Source: CAIPFQ01 sp964641775 (GTDB lineage: Bacteria; Chlamydiota; Chlamydiia; Chlamydiales; SM23-39). From it: DNA of 25,642 nucleotides. The stretch covers positions 1-25,642 of the forward strand of contig CAZXLK010000011.1 in assembly GCA_964641775.1 (NCBI GenBank), read 5' to 3'. Of this stretch, positions 7,728-16,176 are shown piece after piece. A model generated the notes under the pieces. The model was not told where the DNA came from, made no database searches, and was given only the letters and a program-made list of their open reading frames with translations. Each line of letters opens with the position of its first letter. Positions within the stretch are counted from its first letter, which is position 1. Both the position numbers and the translations under genes were made by a program.

Positions 7728-8492
7728 ATGAAAAATAGATATAAAATGATCTTTCTCTTCCTCTCTCTTACGTTGGTGTCTTTTTCTCTTCATGGAAAAG
7801 CATACCACAAACCATCTGAAGTGTCTGATCTCGATAGGATTATCCCTCCAGAAGTAAAGAATGATGCATTTTATAATGCCATCTACCGGCTTGCAAAAAC
7901 TGAGCCTCTCACAACAATCTTAGAAATTGGTTCTTCGAGTGGTCAAGGGAGCACAGATGCCTTTGTATCCGCGATTCGAGACAATCCTTACCATCCCACT
8001 CTCTTCTGCGTAGAAATTTCATCCGTTCGCTTTCATGAGCTCGCAACATACTATAAAGACAATCCATTTGTCCGTTGCTACAATGTATCATCCATTCCAC
8101 TAGAAAAATTTCCTGGGCCGGAAGAAGTTTGTCATTTTTATCAAACAATTCCTTCCAAGTTGAACCAATTTTCTCTTCCTGTAGTGCTTAGTTGGTTAAA
8201 ATTAGATACAGACTATGTTCAACGTGAGGGGGTCTGTCAACACGGGATCGAACTGATTCGGAAAGAAAACAATATCGAACACTTTGATATGGTGCTCATC
8301 GATGGTTCTGAATTTACCGGCATGGCTGAATTCGAGCAAATTTATGGAGCAAGATTCATACTTCTCGATGACACCTGTACGTTCAAAAATTATCAAAATC
8401 GAGAAAAACTACTCAACGATCCAGCGTATCAACTGATTGAGGAAGACCCAAACCTCCGGCACGGCTACGCTATCTTCAAACGAAAAGCATAA
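7728..8492 (+). CDS. Exported class I methyltransferase-like protein
   Basis: A 254-residue protein with a signal peptide (MKNRYKMIFLFLSLTLVSFS, cleaved near HGKA). The fold is class I SAM-dependent: TILEIGSSSGQGS (63-75) as motif I, FCVEIS after the second strand, and FDMVLIDGSEFTG followed by RFILLDDTCTFKN near the C-terminus. A distinctive WLKLDTDYVQREGVCQHG block lies between them. Motif I is intact and activity is likely, but the substrate is unknown. It is followed after 11 bases by the HxR-type glycosyltransferase at 8504, which suggests cotranscription. Confidence 0.7.
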   Translation: MKNRYKMIFLFLSLTLVSFSLHGKAYHKPSEVSDLDRIIPPEVKNDAFYNAIYRLAKTEPLTTILEIGSSSGQGSTDAFVSAIRDNPYHPTLFCVEISSVRFHELATYYKDNPFVRCYNVSSIPLEKFPGPEEVCHFYQTIPSKLNQFSLPVVLSWLKLDTDYVQREGVCQHGIELIRKENNIEHFDMVLIDGSEFTGMAEFEQIYGARFILLDDTCTFKNYQNREKLLNDPAYQLIEEDPNLRHGYAIFKRKA

Positions 8493-8503
8493 ACGGATGC
8501 GTT

Positions 8504-9484
8504 ATGTGTAAGGCGCTCTCTTTAATCCATTGCCTTTGTACATTCCTTCTTTTCCCCTTTTTTTTGGCTCAAGCTTATTCCTCAGATCTCATCACCTACG
8601 AATTTAGTGGGGGAAGATTTGGAGACAACCTGCTTGCCTATCTTCATGCAAAATGGATTTCTTACCGACATCAAATGCCACTTCTTTACAAACCTTTTCC
8701 CTATTCCTCTTGCCTTGCTCTTGATGAGATAGAACTTCCTTATGATCCCAATTATCACGAAAAACTAATAACAAGCTATATTACTAAAGACTTTGATTCA
8801 CGTTATCGCCCAAAGACAATAACCCCCAAACTTTATATCTGTGCCTATTTTCCAGAAAGTAATTGGGAAAGAGCCACGTTCTTATCACCTAAAGAAAGAC
8901 AACATTGCTTTGAGATAGACTGGAAAGACCTGGGATTTCGAGAGATAGCCAAACAGATGATTCTTCCTAAGAGATCCTACTCACTAACCCATCCTCCTGC
9001 AGGCCGAATCAGCATCGCTCTCCATGTCAGAGAAGGAGGAGGATACGATACGGGAGATTTTAACATGGGATTTCTTACAAAATTTCCCCCTATCGAGTTC
9101 TATGTTCAAGGCCTTTTGGAGGTCATCCGGCAATTCCCTGGCAAATCCTTTTATTGTTTTCTTTTTACAGACGCTTTAGATCCGCTGTCCCTCTTGGAAG
9201 TTTTTAAAAAATCAGTTCCTTCTGACACAAAAATCATATTTGATTGCAGGGAACAAAACAATGCGCACACTCAAAATGTTCTAGAAGATTTCTATTCATT
9301 GTTCCTATTTGATGTGCTCATTCATCCCCAGTCCAATTTTAGCATTATCCCTGCTCTTCTCCATGATTATGCGATTACCTTTTCTCCCTCGTCCGCGACA
9401 AAAATCAATCGTTCAGTAACCATAGACGAAGTCACATTCAACATCAATAAAAAGTTATGCAGAAAGTTACGAAAGAACTCATAA
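8504..9484 (+). CDS. Exported HxR-motif (fucosyltransferase-like) glycosyltransferase, second copy
   Basis: A 326-residue protein, shorter paralogue of the 385-residue product of 2012-3169. Signal peptide: MCKALSLIHCLCTFLLFPFF, cleaved near AQAYS. The mature part opens with FSGGRFGDNLLAYLHAKWIS, carries IALHVREGGGYD (the HxR donor-site motif) and FTDALDP, and ends with a HPQSNFSIIPAL loop like that of GT11-type enzymes. The first copy has about 40 extra C-terminal residues and longer loops. Fucosyltransferase activity is inferred from the motif set only. The spacing to 7728-8492 and 9492-10235 (11 and 7 bases) fits one operon. Confidence 0.68.
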   Translation: MCKALSLIHCLCTFLLFPFFLAQAYSSDLITYEFSGGRFGDNLLAYLHAKWISYRHQMPLLYKPFPYSSCLALDEIELPYDPNYHEKLITSYITKDFDSRYRPKTITPKLYICAYFPESNWERATFLSPKERQHCFEIDWKDLGFREIAKQMILPKRSYSLTHPPAGRISIALHVREGGGYDTGDFNMGFLTKFPPIEFYVQGLLEVIRQFPGKSFYCFLFTDALDPLSLLEVFKKSVPSDTKIIFDCREQNNAHTQNVLEDFYSLFLFDVLIHPQSNFSIIPALLHDYAITFSPSSATKINRSVTIDEVTFNINKKLCRKLRKNS

Positions 9485-9491
9485 AAATATT

Positions 9492-10235
9492 ATGAAGTTT
9501 ATGAAGCTAAAAAGATTTATTTTATTCGTTATTTTTTTGCACATAAAAATCCATTGTTTATATGGAATGACAACATTTCATGACGAAGCAAAAGAAGATG
9601 AAATTATTCAAAATAAACCCATTGTAATATGTTTAGGTCAGTCATGCTTTGCACTTTTAAAAATACGTGAGTATGGGTTGCGACATCTTACATACCCTTT
9701 TGATTGGAATGTAACGTACCACAACGCCCTCATCCAATTGATTCAAGACGATTTTGCACAGTTTCTTGATGAGAACTTTATTTGTTTTGAAAATCACAAT
9801 AGAATCTGGAATACGCTATATGGCGGCGGTGTAACCTTACAAGATGGCTTTACTCTTGCACATATTTGCCCTGCAGAGGCTACACAGGAAAATTTTTATC
9901 AAAATTTTTTCCCTATTATAAAAGAACGTATGCAGCGCCGCATTCGACGCTTTTACAAGGCAATAAATTCAGGAAAGCATGTTTACTTTGTACGAGCCCA
10001 AGTACCATTGGGGGATCCAAAGGACATCAGCTATACAACTATTGCACACCTTGAAGAAGTTCTTAAAAACAAATTCCCTGCCTTGAAATTCACTATAATA
10101 GCTGTAAATTATACTGATGAGTTTAAAATTGATTGGAATATGCCAAACGTTATCAACTTTCATCACAGTGGAATTGATGACAGAGAAAGCAGTAAAACTT
10201 GGGAGACAATCTTTCAACGTGCAGGGCTTTTGTAA
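9492..10235 (+). CDS. Exported DUF1796 papain-like cysteine peptidase family protein
   Basis: A 247-residue protein with a signal peptide (MKFMKLKRFILFVIFLHIKI, ending HCLYG). The mature domain starts with IVICLGQSCFALLKIREYGL and then RHLTYPFDW. This LGxxC...LRxxGLR...PFDW pattern is the hallmark of DUF1796, described as a putative papain-like cysteine peptidase family. Cys52 would be the nucleophile candidate, with later His residues (LAHICP, FHHSG) as partners. Biochemical activity of this family is not established to my knowledge, and members often sit in glycan clusters. It may be a hydrolase or transferase rather than a protease. Alternative ATG at 9501. Confidence 0.75.
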   Translation: MKFMKLKRFILFVIFLHIKIHCLYGMTTFHDEAKEDEIIQNKPIVICLGQSCFALLKIREYGLRHLTYPFDWNVTYHNALIQLIQDDFAQFLDENFICFENHNRIWNTLYGGGVTLQDGFTLAHICPAEATQENFYQNFFPIIKERMQRRIRRFYKAINSGKHVYFVRAQVPLGDPKDISYTTIAHLEEVLKNKFPALKFTIIAVNYTDEFKIDWNMPNVINFHHSGIDDRESSKTWETIFQRAGLL

Positions 10236-10324
10236 AAAAATGTAGTAAAAATATTTTTATTCCAGTAGTATCGGTCCTTTTATGTAAGAGGTCACCTATC
10301 TCAATACTTTATGCAAGGCAAAGT

Positions 10325-11101
10325 ATGAAATTCCCATTTTATCTAACAGTTACCGCGCTATATTTGGCAGTTTTTTTTCCTGTATTTTCTGATAATATTA
10401 GAGTACTGAAACAAAATGTTTGGTACGAGTTTGTCTCTTTTGATTCCCCCACCGATCATTTCACCAAAAATGTATTCCCTCATTGGGAACCGGAAACATT
10501 TCAAGTTTTCGAAGAAGCGAAAGATCCAACCGGGATAGCCATCGATCTCGGCGCTTGGATTGGCACAACTGCAATTTGGCTCTCCAAACATTTTCATCAT
10601 GTCCTTGCGGTAGATGCAGACATTGTCTCTTTGGGTTGTTTGAAACAAAATTTACGCGCTTCAGATTGTTACAATGTGTCGATTTGTAATTGCGCAATTT
10701 CCGATAAGAATGGCGATGTAATTTTTGGGCCTAGAGGACTTCAGGCATTAAACGATTCTATGTCTTGCATAAAGAGCCAGCCATACCATAAGGACGATTA
10801 TATAGTGCAATCAATCACCTTAAAACAGTTGATAGAAACAAATATCCCCATGGGAAGACAGAAAATCTCTTTTATCAAATGCGATATTGAAGGGGGTGAA
10901 GAATCAATTTTAGAAGATATATTGAACTTCGTTTTGGAAAATCACTGCAAGGCCTACATTTCCTTCCATTTAGATTGGTGGACGTCGAGAAATATTGATG
11001 AATTTGCAGATTTATTCAGGAAATTTAATACAAATTGTCCCGGAAACAACGTATGTGAATACATTAAACAAAACAGGTTTGGTTCTGTTTATTTTTACTA
11101 A
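10325..11101 (+). CDS. Exported FkbM-family methyltransferase
   Basis: The frame is open from a TTG at 10199, but the preferred start is ATG 10325. That start sits six bases after CAAGG and gives a clean signal peptide (MKFPFYLTVTALYLAVFF, ending PVFS). The resulting protein has 258 residues. FkbM hallmarks: IAIDLGAWIGTT (71-82) as motif I, LAVDAD after the second strand, and FIKCDIEGGEES in the second half. Asp in VDAD replaces the usual Glu of the FEP motif. A sugar O-methyltransferase role is inferred from the family. It lies 89 bases after the DUF1796 gene and 21 before the GT2 gene. Confidence 0.82.
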   Translation: MKFPFYLTVTALYLAVFFPVFSDNIRVLKQNVWYEFVSFDSPTDHFTKNVFPHWEPETFQVFEEAKDPTGIAIDLGAWIGTTAIWLSKHFHHVLAVDADIVSLGCLKQNLRASDCYNVSICNCAISDKNGDVIFGPRGLQALNDSMSCIKSQPYHKDDYIVQSITLKQLIETNIPMGRQKISFIKCDIEGGEESILEDILNFVLENHCKAYISFHLDWWTSRNIDEFADLFRKFNTNCPGNNVCEYIKQNRFGSVYFY

Positions 11102-11122
11102 AATTAAAATAGAGCAATATGT

Positions 11123-11851
11123 ATGCATAAGTTTTTTTGGATCGTTTTATTAGCTTTTTCTTCTTTAGCATCAGAAGGATATAAGACAACGAGTGTCATT
11201 ATCCCATGCCATTATAAACACTTTCATCATTTGTATAATATTCTGAAACTTTATGAGCAGCAAACCGTGCTTCCAGATGAAATTGTTATTTCTTTGTCAG
11301 AGTCGAATTATATTGATCCCGCTTTAATCGTTTCTTTGCAAAAGGAGCCATGGCGTTTCCGAGTCAAACTATTTTGTTCGGAAAGCAAGCTATTTGCCGG
11401 ACAAAATAGGAATATTGCTTGCGCAAATGCGACAGGAGAAATCATCATTTGCCAGGATGCGGATGACTTGCCGCATCCGCAACGTATAGAGGTGATCCAG
11501 TATTTTTTCGACAAATTCAACTTGGATTTTATGCTGCATAAATTTGTTTACAATGCTCCAGACCAAATAGCACAAATGAAGACGCTCAGCGAAATGGATT
11601 CCATAAACTATGCCTACTTCCACACTTATCACGATGCTTGGATTATAGGGTATATGCTTTTTGGACAGCCCGCTTTTCGTCGTAAAATTTTTGACAAAAT
11701 CAAATGGAGAGATATTCCTATCGACGAAGACAATACTTTCGTAGTTGAAGTGCTTCGAGATTATAAAAAATGTATGATGATACACTGTCCACTATATATC
11801 TACCGCTTAGAATGTTCCGTAACCCCCTATGACCTGTACAGAGGAACTTGA
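11123..11851 (+). CDS. Exported GT2-family glycosyltransferase
   Basis: A 242-residue protein starting at ATG 11123 with a short signal peptide (MHKFFWIVLLAFSSLASEG). It is a GT-A fold GT2 enzyme: TSVIIPCHYK (23-32), ASP-containing EIVISLSES, AGQNRNIACANATGE followed by the DxD motif CQDADD (Asp112, Asp114), and a later DEDNTF acid motif as the likely catalytic base region. Donor and acceptor are unknown. GT2 enzymes normally act on the cytoplasmic face of the membrane, so a signal peptide on a soluble GT2 is odd. There are no transmembrane segments after the signal. Confidence 0.85.
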   Translation: MHKFFWIVLLAFSSLASEGYKTTSVIIPCHYKHFHHLYNILKLYEQQTVLPDEIVISLSESNYIDPALIVSLQKEPWRFRVKLFCSESKLFAGQNRNIACANATGEIIICQDADDLPHPQRIEVIQYFFDKFNLDFMLHKFVYNAPDQIAQMKTLSEMDSINYAYFHTYHDAWIIGYMLFGQPAFRRKIFDKIKWRDIPIDEDNTFVVEVLRDYKKCMMIHCPLYIYRLECSVTPYDLYRGT

Positions 11852-11922
11852 ATTTTAAAGAGTTCTTAGGTGAAAAGGCCCTTCTCAATCGGCAGGTTTT
11901 TAAAACAAAAAGGTGCAAGAGG

Positions 11923-14271
11923 ATGAGCGGTAAATGGCGATTTTTTTTAATGATGTCTTGCGCTCTAGTAAAAAGCGCAATTTTTGCTGCAAACCAGATC
12001 GACTACTGGTCGTGTCTTTATCTTAATCCAGAAATAACACGTCGAATAGATGAGCAAAAAATTCATACTATTGTAGAAGTAGGGCCTTCTCATGGATTGG
12101 ATGCAATCTCTCTTAGCAATCATTATCACAGCCCCGTCTTTGCTTTCAATAATGAGGATCAGAGAAGAAATCTAACTGATTCTCATCCTAGTATTTACCA
12201 GATTCCTTTAGATCGTCTGCCTTCTGCAGAATGGATGTGGGAAAACAATATAACCAACATTGATTTGGTCTGTTTGAATACTCCGGATTGCGATCATGTT
12301 CTAGAAAATTTAGCAGAACTTTTGCCACACACAAAGTATGTCATAGTTGCTAAAGACTCTCTTACGACAAAAGGCAAGGAATACTTGCTCGAGAAGGGCT
12401 TTTGTTCTTTTTTTGATAATGTTGATCTTTTTGATGTGGTGTTCTTTTCAAAGCAAGAAGAATCTAATGCGAAGATTGTTTTATGGCCTAAAACTCATTT
12501 CATAGATGAAGATCAGATAATTGGTTTTAATAAGCCATTTCTAGAACCTCTTATCAATGGGAATAAAAATTCTGAGCTAATTCATGCATCCTTTGCAGAT
12601 AATCATGATGCATTTCATGATGTCTATTGCTCTAAAAATTTTGATATTAATTATCAAGATGTCCATGGAAATAGTGCTCTCATCGCTGCAGCCTCGAGTA
12701 ACGCATCGTACCCTGTACAAAAGCTTTTGCAACTGCCCGATACAGACTGCGCTTTACGAAATGAAAATGGTTGTACGGCCCTCATGGTCGCTATTGCCTC
12801 CAAAAGTGGAGATGCTTTGTTCCATTTATTTCAAGATCCTCGATGTATTGCTACAATGCACATGGTCAATAATGCAGGAATGACTGCAGCAGACATAGCA
12901 AAGGTACATCCAGAGATCGACGCATTTGTTCAGACAAGGGGTTTTAATACTCCAGACTATATAGATACAGAAAACAATACACCTCTCATGATTGCTGCGT
13001 CTAAAAAAGATCTTTCTCTTGTACAAAGATTATCGACTCTCCCCTCTACTGATTTTAAAGCCCAAAATAAGAATGGATGCACGGCTCTTATGACAGCTGC
13101 AGCAAGCGGATGTCCTAAGGTTGTAAAAAAGTTATTAAAAAGCCAAGCCGCCTCTACCATTTTTACCTTGAATAATAGAGGGATGGATGCAGAAGAAGTG
13201 GCAAGAACTTGCCGTTTTCCAGAAGTAGTAAAACTCTTGAATGCAGAAAAAACAAGGCAAATTCAGAGTGGGTTTTCTAGTCGAGTCATTCCCAGCAAGA
13301 TTGTAATTGGAGGCATATGTAAAGATGTTGCGCCATTTCTTCCTTTTACCATCCAAATTATTGAGAAAATAGGTTCTCTATTTGAAGATTACAAAGTGGT
13401 CATTTATGAAAATGACTCTACAGATGGTTCGGACAGGATATTAAAGGAGTGGGCAGCAAGGAATCCCCATATTAACATTACTTGCGATCATGTTCCTCTT
13501 GCACAACTACTTAGAGAAAGCACCAACCAAGAGGACGAAAACCAACCTTTTAGGATCGAATTGATTGCACGTGCAAGGAATATCCTCTTGGATAAAATCA
13601 TGGATGCTCGATACGATGACTGCCCTTATGTGATGATGATCGATATGGATTTTGTTGTGATCCCGGATAGTGAGGGAATCCTGGAAATCTTTCAGACCAA
13701 TCGAGAATGGGATGCGGTATTTGCCTACGGAAAAGGTCAAACAAATACGTACTGGGATTGGTATGCATTCAGAGATTTTAACGAACCCCTAGGCCCTGAA
13801 CTCGTGGGGACTGATTGGTTTAGCGACAAACATTGGTCTTTGAAAAAAACAGAAGAGTGGTGTCCCGTTTATTCTGCTTTTGGGGGGTGTGGTATATATA
13901 AAAGGGAGTCTATTCGGGGTTGTCGATATTCTGGCGTGGTCACGCCACATTTAGAGAAACTAGCAAAGAAGATCATTGGCTATGGGCAAAAAATAAACCA
14001 CCCGAGAGTCGAAAAGTATCTAGATGAGGTACAGAAAACGGAGAGGACAATAAATATTTTTTCTACTAATCATTCTCTTCCTCGAATTGAGGATCGACAA
14101 GTGGGGGTTATACTCAATTCAGAACCTGGATCTTTAATGTGGAAGATGAACTCGTTTGTTTACCAATATCCAGCTGTTTGTGAACATGTACCCTTTCATG
14201 CTTCTATGATCGAAAATGGGCACGGGAAACTTTATATTAATCCCCGATTTATTTTTCTTTACGAAAGGTGA
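11923..14271 (+). CDS. Exported tripartite fusion: methyltransferase-like, ankyrin repeats, CMT1-like glycosyltransferase
   Basis: The frame is open from TTG 11848, but ATG 11923 is preferred. It has AAAAAGG nine bases upstream and begins a signal peptide (MSGKWRFFLMMSCALVKSAI, cleaved near FAANQ), giving 782 residues. Part 1 (about 40-185) resembles a class I methyltransferase fold (TIVEVGPSHGLDAISLS), but its later motifs are eroded, so it may be non-catalytic. Part 2 (about 220-446) holds ankyrin-type repeats, with NSALIAAASS, NGCTALMVAIAS, NTPLMIAASK and NGCTALMTAAAS at about 248, 282, 351 and 384. Part 3 (about 456-782) is a CMT1/CAP59-like transferase with IVIGGICKDV, a DxD at Asp574/Asp576 (MIDMDF) and WCPVYSAFGGCGIYK, paralogous to 3172-4215. 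Ankyrin repeats usually bind proteins, so this enzyme may dock to a specific target. Confidence 0.82.
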   Translation: MSGKWRFFLMMSCALVKSAIFAANQIDYWSCLYLNPEITRRIDEQKIHTIVEVGPSHGLDAISLSNHYHSPVFAFNNEDQRRNLTDSHPSIYQIPLDRLPSAEWMWENNITNIDLVCLNTPDCDHVLENLAELLPHTKYVIVAKDSLTTKGKEYLLEKGFCSFFDNVDLFDVVFFSKQEESNAKIVLWPKTHFIDEDQIIGFNKPFLEPLINGNKNSELIHASFADNHDAFHDVYCSKNFDINYQDVHGNSALIAAASSNASYPVQKLLQLPDTDCALRNENGCTALMVAIASKSGDALFHLFQDPRCIATMHMVNNAGMTAADIAKVHPEIDAFVQTRGFNTPDYIDTENNTPLMIAASKKDLSLVQRLSTLPSTDFKAQNKNGCTALMTAAASGCPKVVKKLLKSQAASTIFTLNNRGMDAEEVARTCRFPEVVKLLNAEKTRQIQSGFSSRVIPSKIVIGGICKDVAPFLPFTIQIIEKIGSLFEDYKVVIYENDSTDGSDRILKEWAARNPHINITCDHVPLAQLLRESTNQEDENQPFRIELIARARNILLDKIMDARYDDCPYVMMIDMDFVVIPDSEGILEIFQTNREWDAVFAYGKGQTNTYWDWYAFRDFNEPLGPELVGTDWFSDKHWSLKKTEEWCPVYSAFGGCGIYKRESIRGCRYSGVVTPHLEKLAKKIIGYGQKINHPRVEKYLDEVQKTERTINIFSTNHSLPRIEDRQVGVILNSEPGSLMWKMNSFVYQYPAVCEHVPFHASMIENGHGKLYINPRFIFLYER

Positions 14272-14303
14272 TTTTACATTTTTTTAGAGGTGAAAGAAAT
14301 TCT

Positions 14304-15152
14304 ATGAAATATATGTGCAAGATTGTGCTCTCTGTTGGCACTTTATGGAATACATTATTAGCAGATCAGTATGGGGAAAAATATGTGATTGGCCATTGGT
14401 CAGGAGGTATGGGTGTATGCTTGCATTCTCTCTTCAACCATTTAACATATTGCGAGGCAACCGGAAAGACCCCCGTGATCTTCTGGGGAGCAGATTCACT
14501 ATATTGGACTTCAAAGGGATTTAACGGAGCTACAAATAGCTGGGAATACTATTTTTCTCCCGCTTCCAACCTGGAATATAAAAAGGGTGATGTTATTCAC
14601 TATTATTGCGAAGGCAATCAATGCGGGTCATTTGGATACTACAAAACAACACAAGAGAAGAGAGAGCAAGCGCATCAATTAATTAAAAAATACATAAAAC
14701 CAAACCAGCATGTGCAGGCAAAAATAGATCAATTTTATAGGAATTATTTTGAAAACAAGCGAACAATTGGCATTCACATACGGGGGACAGACAAAGTAGC
14801 AGAAGAGCCTCCTGTAGCCCCCTATAGAGCTGTGGAAGAAGCTTTAAAATATGCAGATCATGCTACCCAGTTTTTCATAGCAACTGACGAAGAGAAGATT
14901 TTAAATGAGATGCTGCGATTACTCTCAGGTAGAATGGTGCTTTATTATAACTGTCAACGTTCTAGGGACGGAAATCCTTTACATTGTACTTACTATGGAA
15001 GGAGTCAGAATGAAGTGGCTCAAAATGGGGAAGATGTGGTCGTGGAGATGTTTTTGATGTCTTTCTGTGATTTGCTGATCCATAGTTCTTCAAGCGTGTC
15101 TGCTATTCCTCTTTATTTAAATCCAAATCTTTCTCACATTAATTTGAAGTAA
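14304..15152 (+). CDS. Exported FUT8/NodZ-like fucosyltransferase candidate
   Basis: The frame is open from ATG 14268, which overlaps the previous stop (ATGA). ATG 14304 behind TTAGAGGTGAAAG gives a signal peptide (MKYMCKIVLSVGTLWNTLLA, then DQYG) and is preferred (282 residues). The motif IGIHIRGTDKVAEEP (155-169) closely resembles the GVHVRRTDKVGTE signature of alpha-1,6-fucosyltransferases (FUT8, NodZ; GT23), which binds GDP-fucose. IATDEEKIL and a C-terminal FCDLLIHSSSSVSAIPLY match later family motifs. The first Arg of the RR pair is present, the second is Gly. The protein is much shorter than FUT8 and lacks its coiled-coil and SH3 regions. Donor preference for GDP-fucose is inferred. 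Confidence 0.72.
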   Translation: MKYMCKIVLSVGTLWNTLLADQYGEKYVIGHWSGGMGVCLHSLFNHLTYCEATGKTPVIFWGADSLYWTSKGFNGATNSWEYYFSPASNLEYKKGDVIHYYCEGNQCGSFGYYKTTQEKREQAHQLIKKYIKPNQHVQAKIDQFYRNYFENKRTIGIHIRGTDKVAEEPPVAPYRAVEEALKYADHATQFFIATDEEKILNEMLRLLSGRMVLYYNCQRSRDGNPLHCTYYGRSQNEVAQNGEDVVVEMFLMSFCDLLIHSSSSVSAIPLYLNPNLSHINLK

Positions 15153-15177
15153 CAGTTGCTATAACGATAAGTTTGTA

Positions 15178-16098
15178 CTACTGAGGCTTGTTTTTGGGAA
15201 AGCCTGGAAAGTTTTTAGCCAAATCATCATCATTTAAATCGATTTCGTTGATCTTTAAAATATAGCAATCATTGCAGTTCATATCTTTAGCATAACCAAC
15301 CTTGAAAAAACCATCAGACAGATGATTAATTTTGGCAACTACTATAGGATCTCCACTATAAGTGAGAATGATGTTTTTTAAATATTGTGTATCAAACATT
15401 TTTTCTAGGGACATTTCATACCTTTTAAAGGCATCTAAATATTGACTATCGACAAAAATGGCATTGCAGAGAGTAACGGAAACAAGCTCATAACCTTTTT
15501 CCTTGCCGAGTCTTTTAAGAGAAGCAACAGAACATCCTATTTCCCAACTATGATCGCTATATTCTTGATAAATATCGCGGTAGTAGGGAATCGTATGATT
15601 GAATTCAACAATTACCACCCTTGGATGCATCTTTAAACTTTCAAAGATATAATAATCATTACCATCGAGATCGATAGACACCAAATCAAAAGGTTCATTT
15701 ATACCTAAATCAGCAACAATAGAATCAATAGTTGGCCCTAAATTTTCATCTTTTTCTATATAGGATTTAACTAACGTACAATCATAACCAATTAAACTTG
15801 GCTCCAAAGTTTTAAGCCGATGTGGATCAGCCTCAATTAGCACCCCTTTCCATCCTAAATTCCTCCAAAGATTAGCAATATTTGATCCCACAGGACCATC
15901 GCCCCCTCCGACTTCTAAACATCTTTTAGAAGTTGATCCAATCGTTTCGAAGATCTTCTGAATAATACCATCTTCCCCATGTTGGGAAAATACGCTAAAA
16001 GCATGGTCGCTAAGCTTTGGTTTTTCATTTACCTTAATGCTTGCCGAACAGAATACAGTTGTAAGAGTTAGAAATGCAGTGACGATTGTTTTTTTCAT
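15178..16098 (-). CDS. Exported FkbM-family methyltransferase
   Basis: A 306-residue protein with a signal peptide (MKKTIVTAFLTLTTVFCSAS). It begins the mature part with FSQHGEDGIIQKIF, a signature seen in a subgroup of FkbM proteins. It then has CLEVGGGDGPVGSN (60-73) as motif I, GVLIEADP after strand 2, and LVSIDLDGNDYYI in place of the usual DxEGxE. A C-terminal extension of about 80 residues contains CNDCYIL and ends in FPKNKPQ. The substrate is probably a glycan hydroxyl. It is the last gene of the minus-strand run and converges with 14304-15152, with 25 bases between stops. The 78-base gap upstream may hold a promoter (TTAACA-16-ATTAAT). Confidence 0.82.
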   Translation of the reverse strand: MKKTIVTAFLTLTTVFCSASIKVNEKPKLSDHAFSVFSQHGEDGIIQKIFETIGSTSKRCLEVGGGDGPVGSNIANLWRNLGWKGVLIEADPHRLKTLEPSLIGYDCTLVKSYIEKDENLGPTIDSIVADLGINEPFDLVSIDLDGNDYYIFESLKMHPRVVIVEFNHTIPYYRDIYQEYSDHSWEIGCSVASLKRLGKEKGYELVSVTLCNAIFVDSQYLDAFKRYEMSLEKMFDTQYLKNIILTYSGDPIVVAKINHLSDGFFKVGYAKDMNCNDCYILKINEIDLNDDDLAKNFPGFPKNKPQ

Positions 16099-16176
16099 AT
16101 AATTGACAGCGCAAGTACTTTACCGGTTAGAGATTAATATCTGCGCGCTCCTATTGTTAAAGTTTAAAACACAAAT

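Noticed and set aside
11390..11785. 131-codon minus-strand ORF inside the GT2 gene
   Set aside because: Fully antisense to a gene with clear GT2 motifs; no ribosome site or recognisable product.
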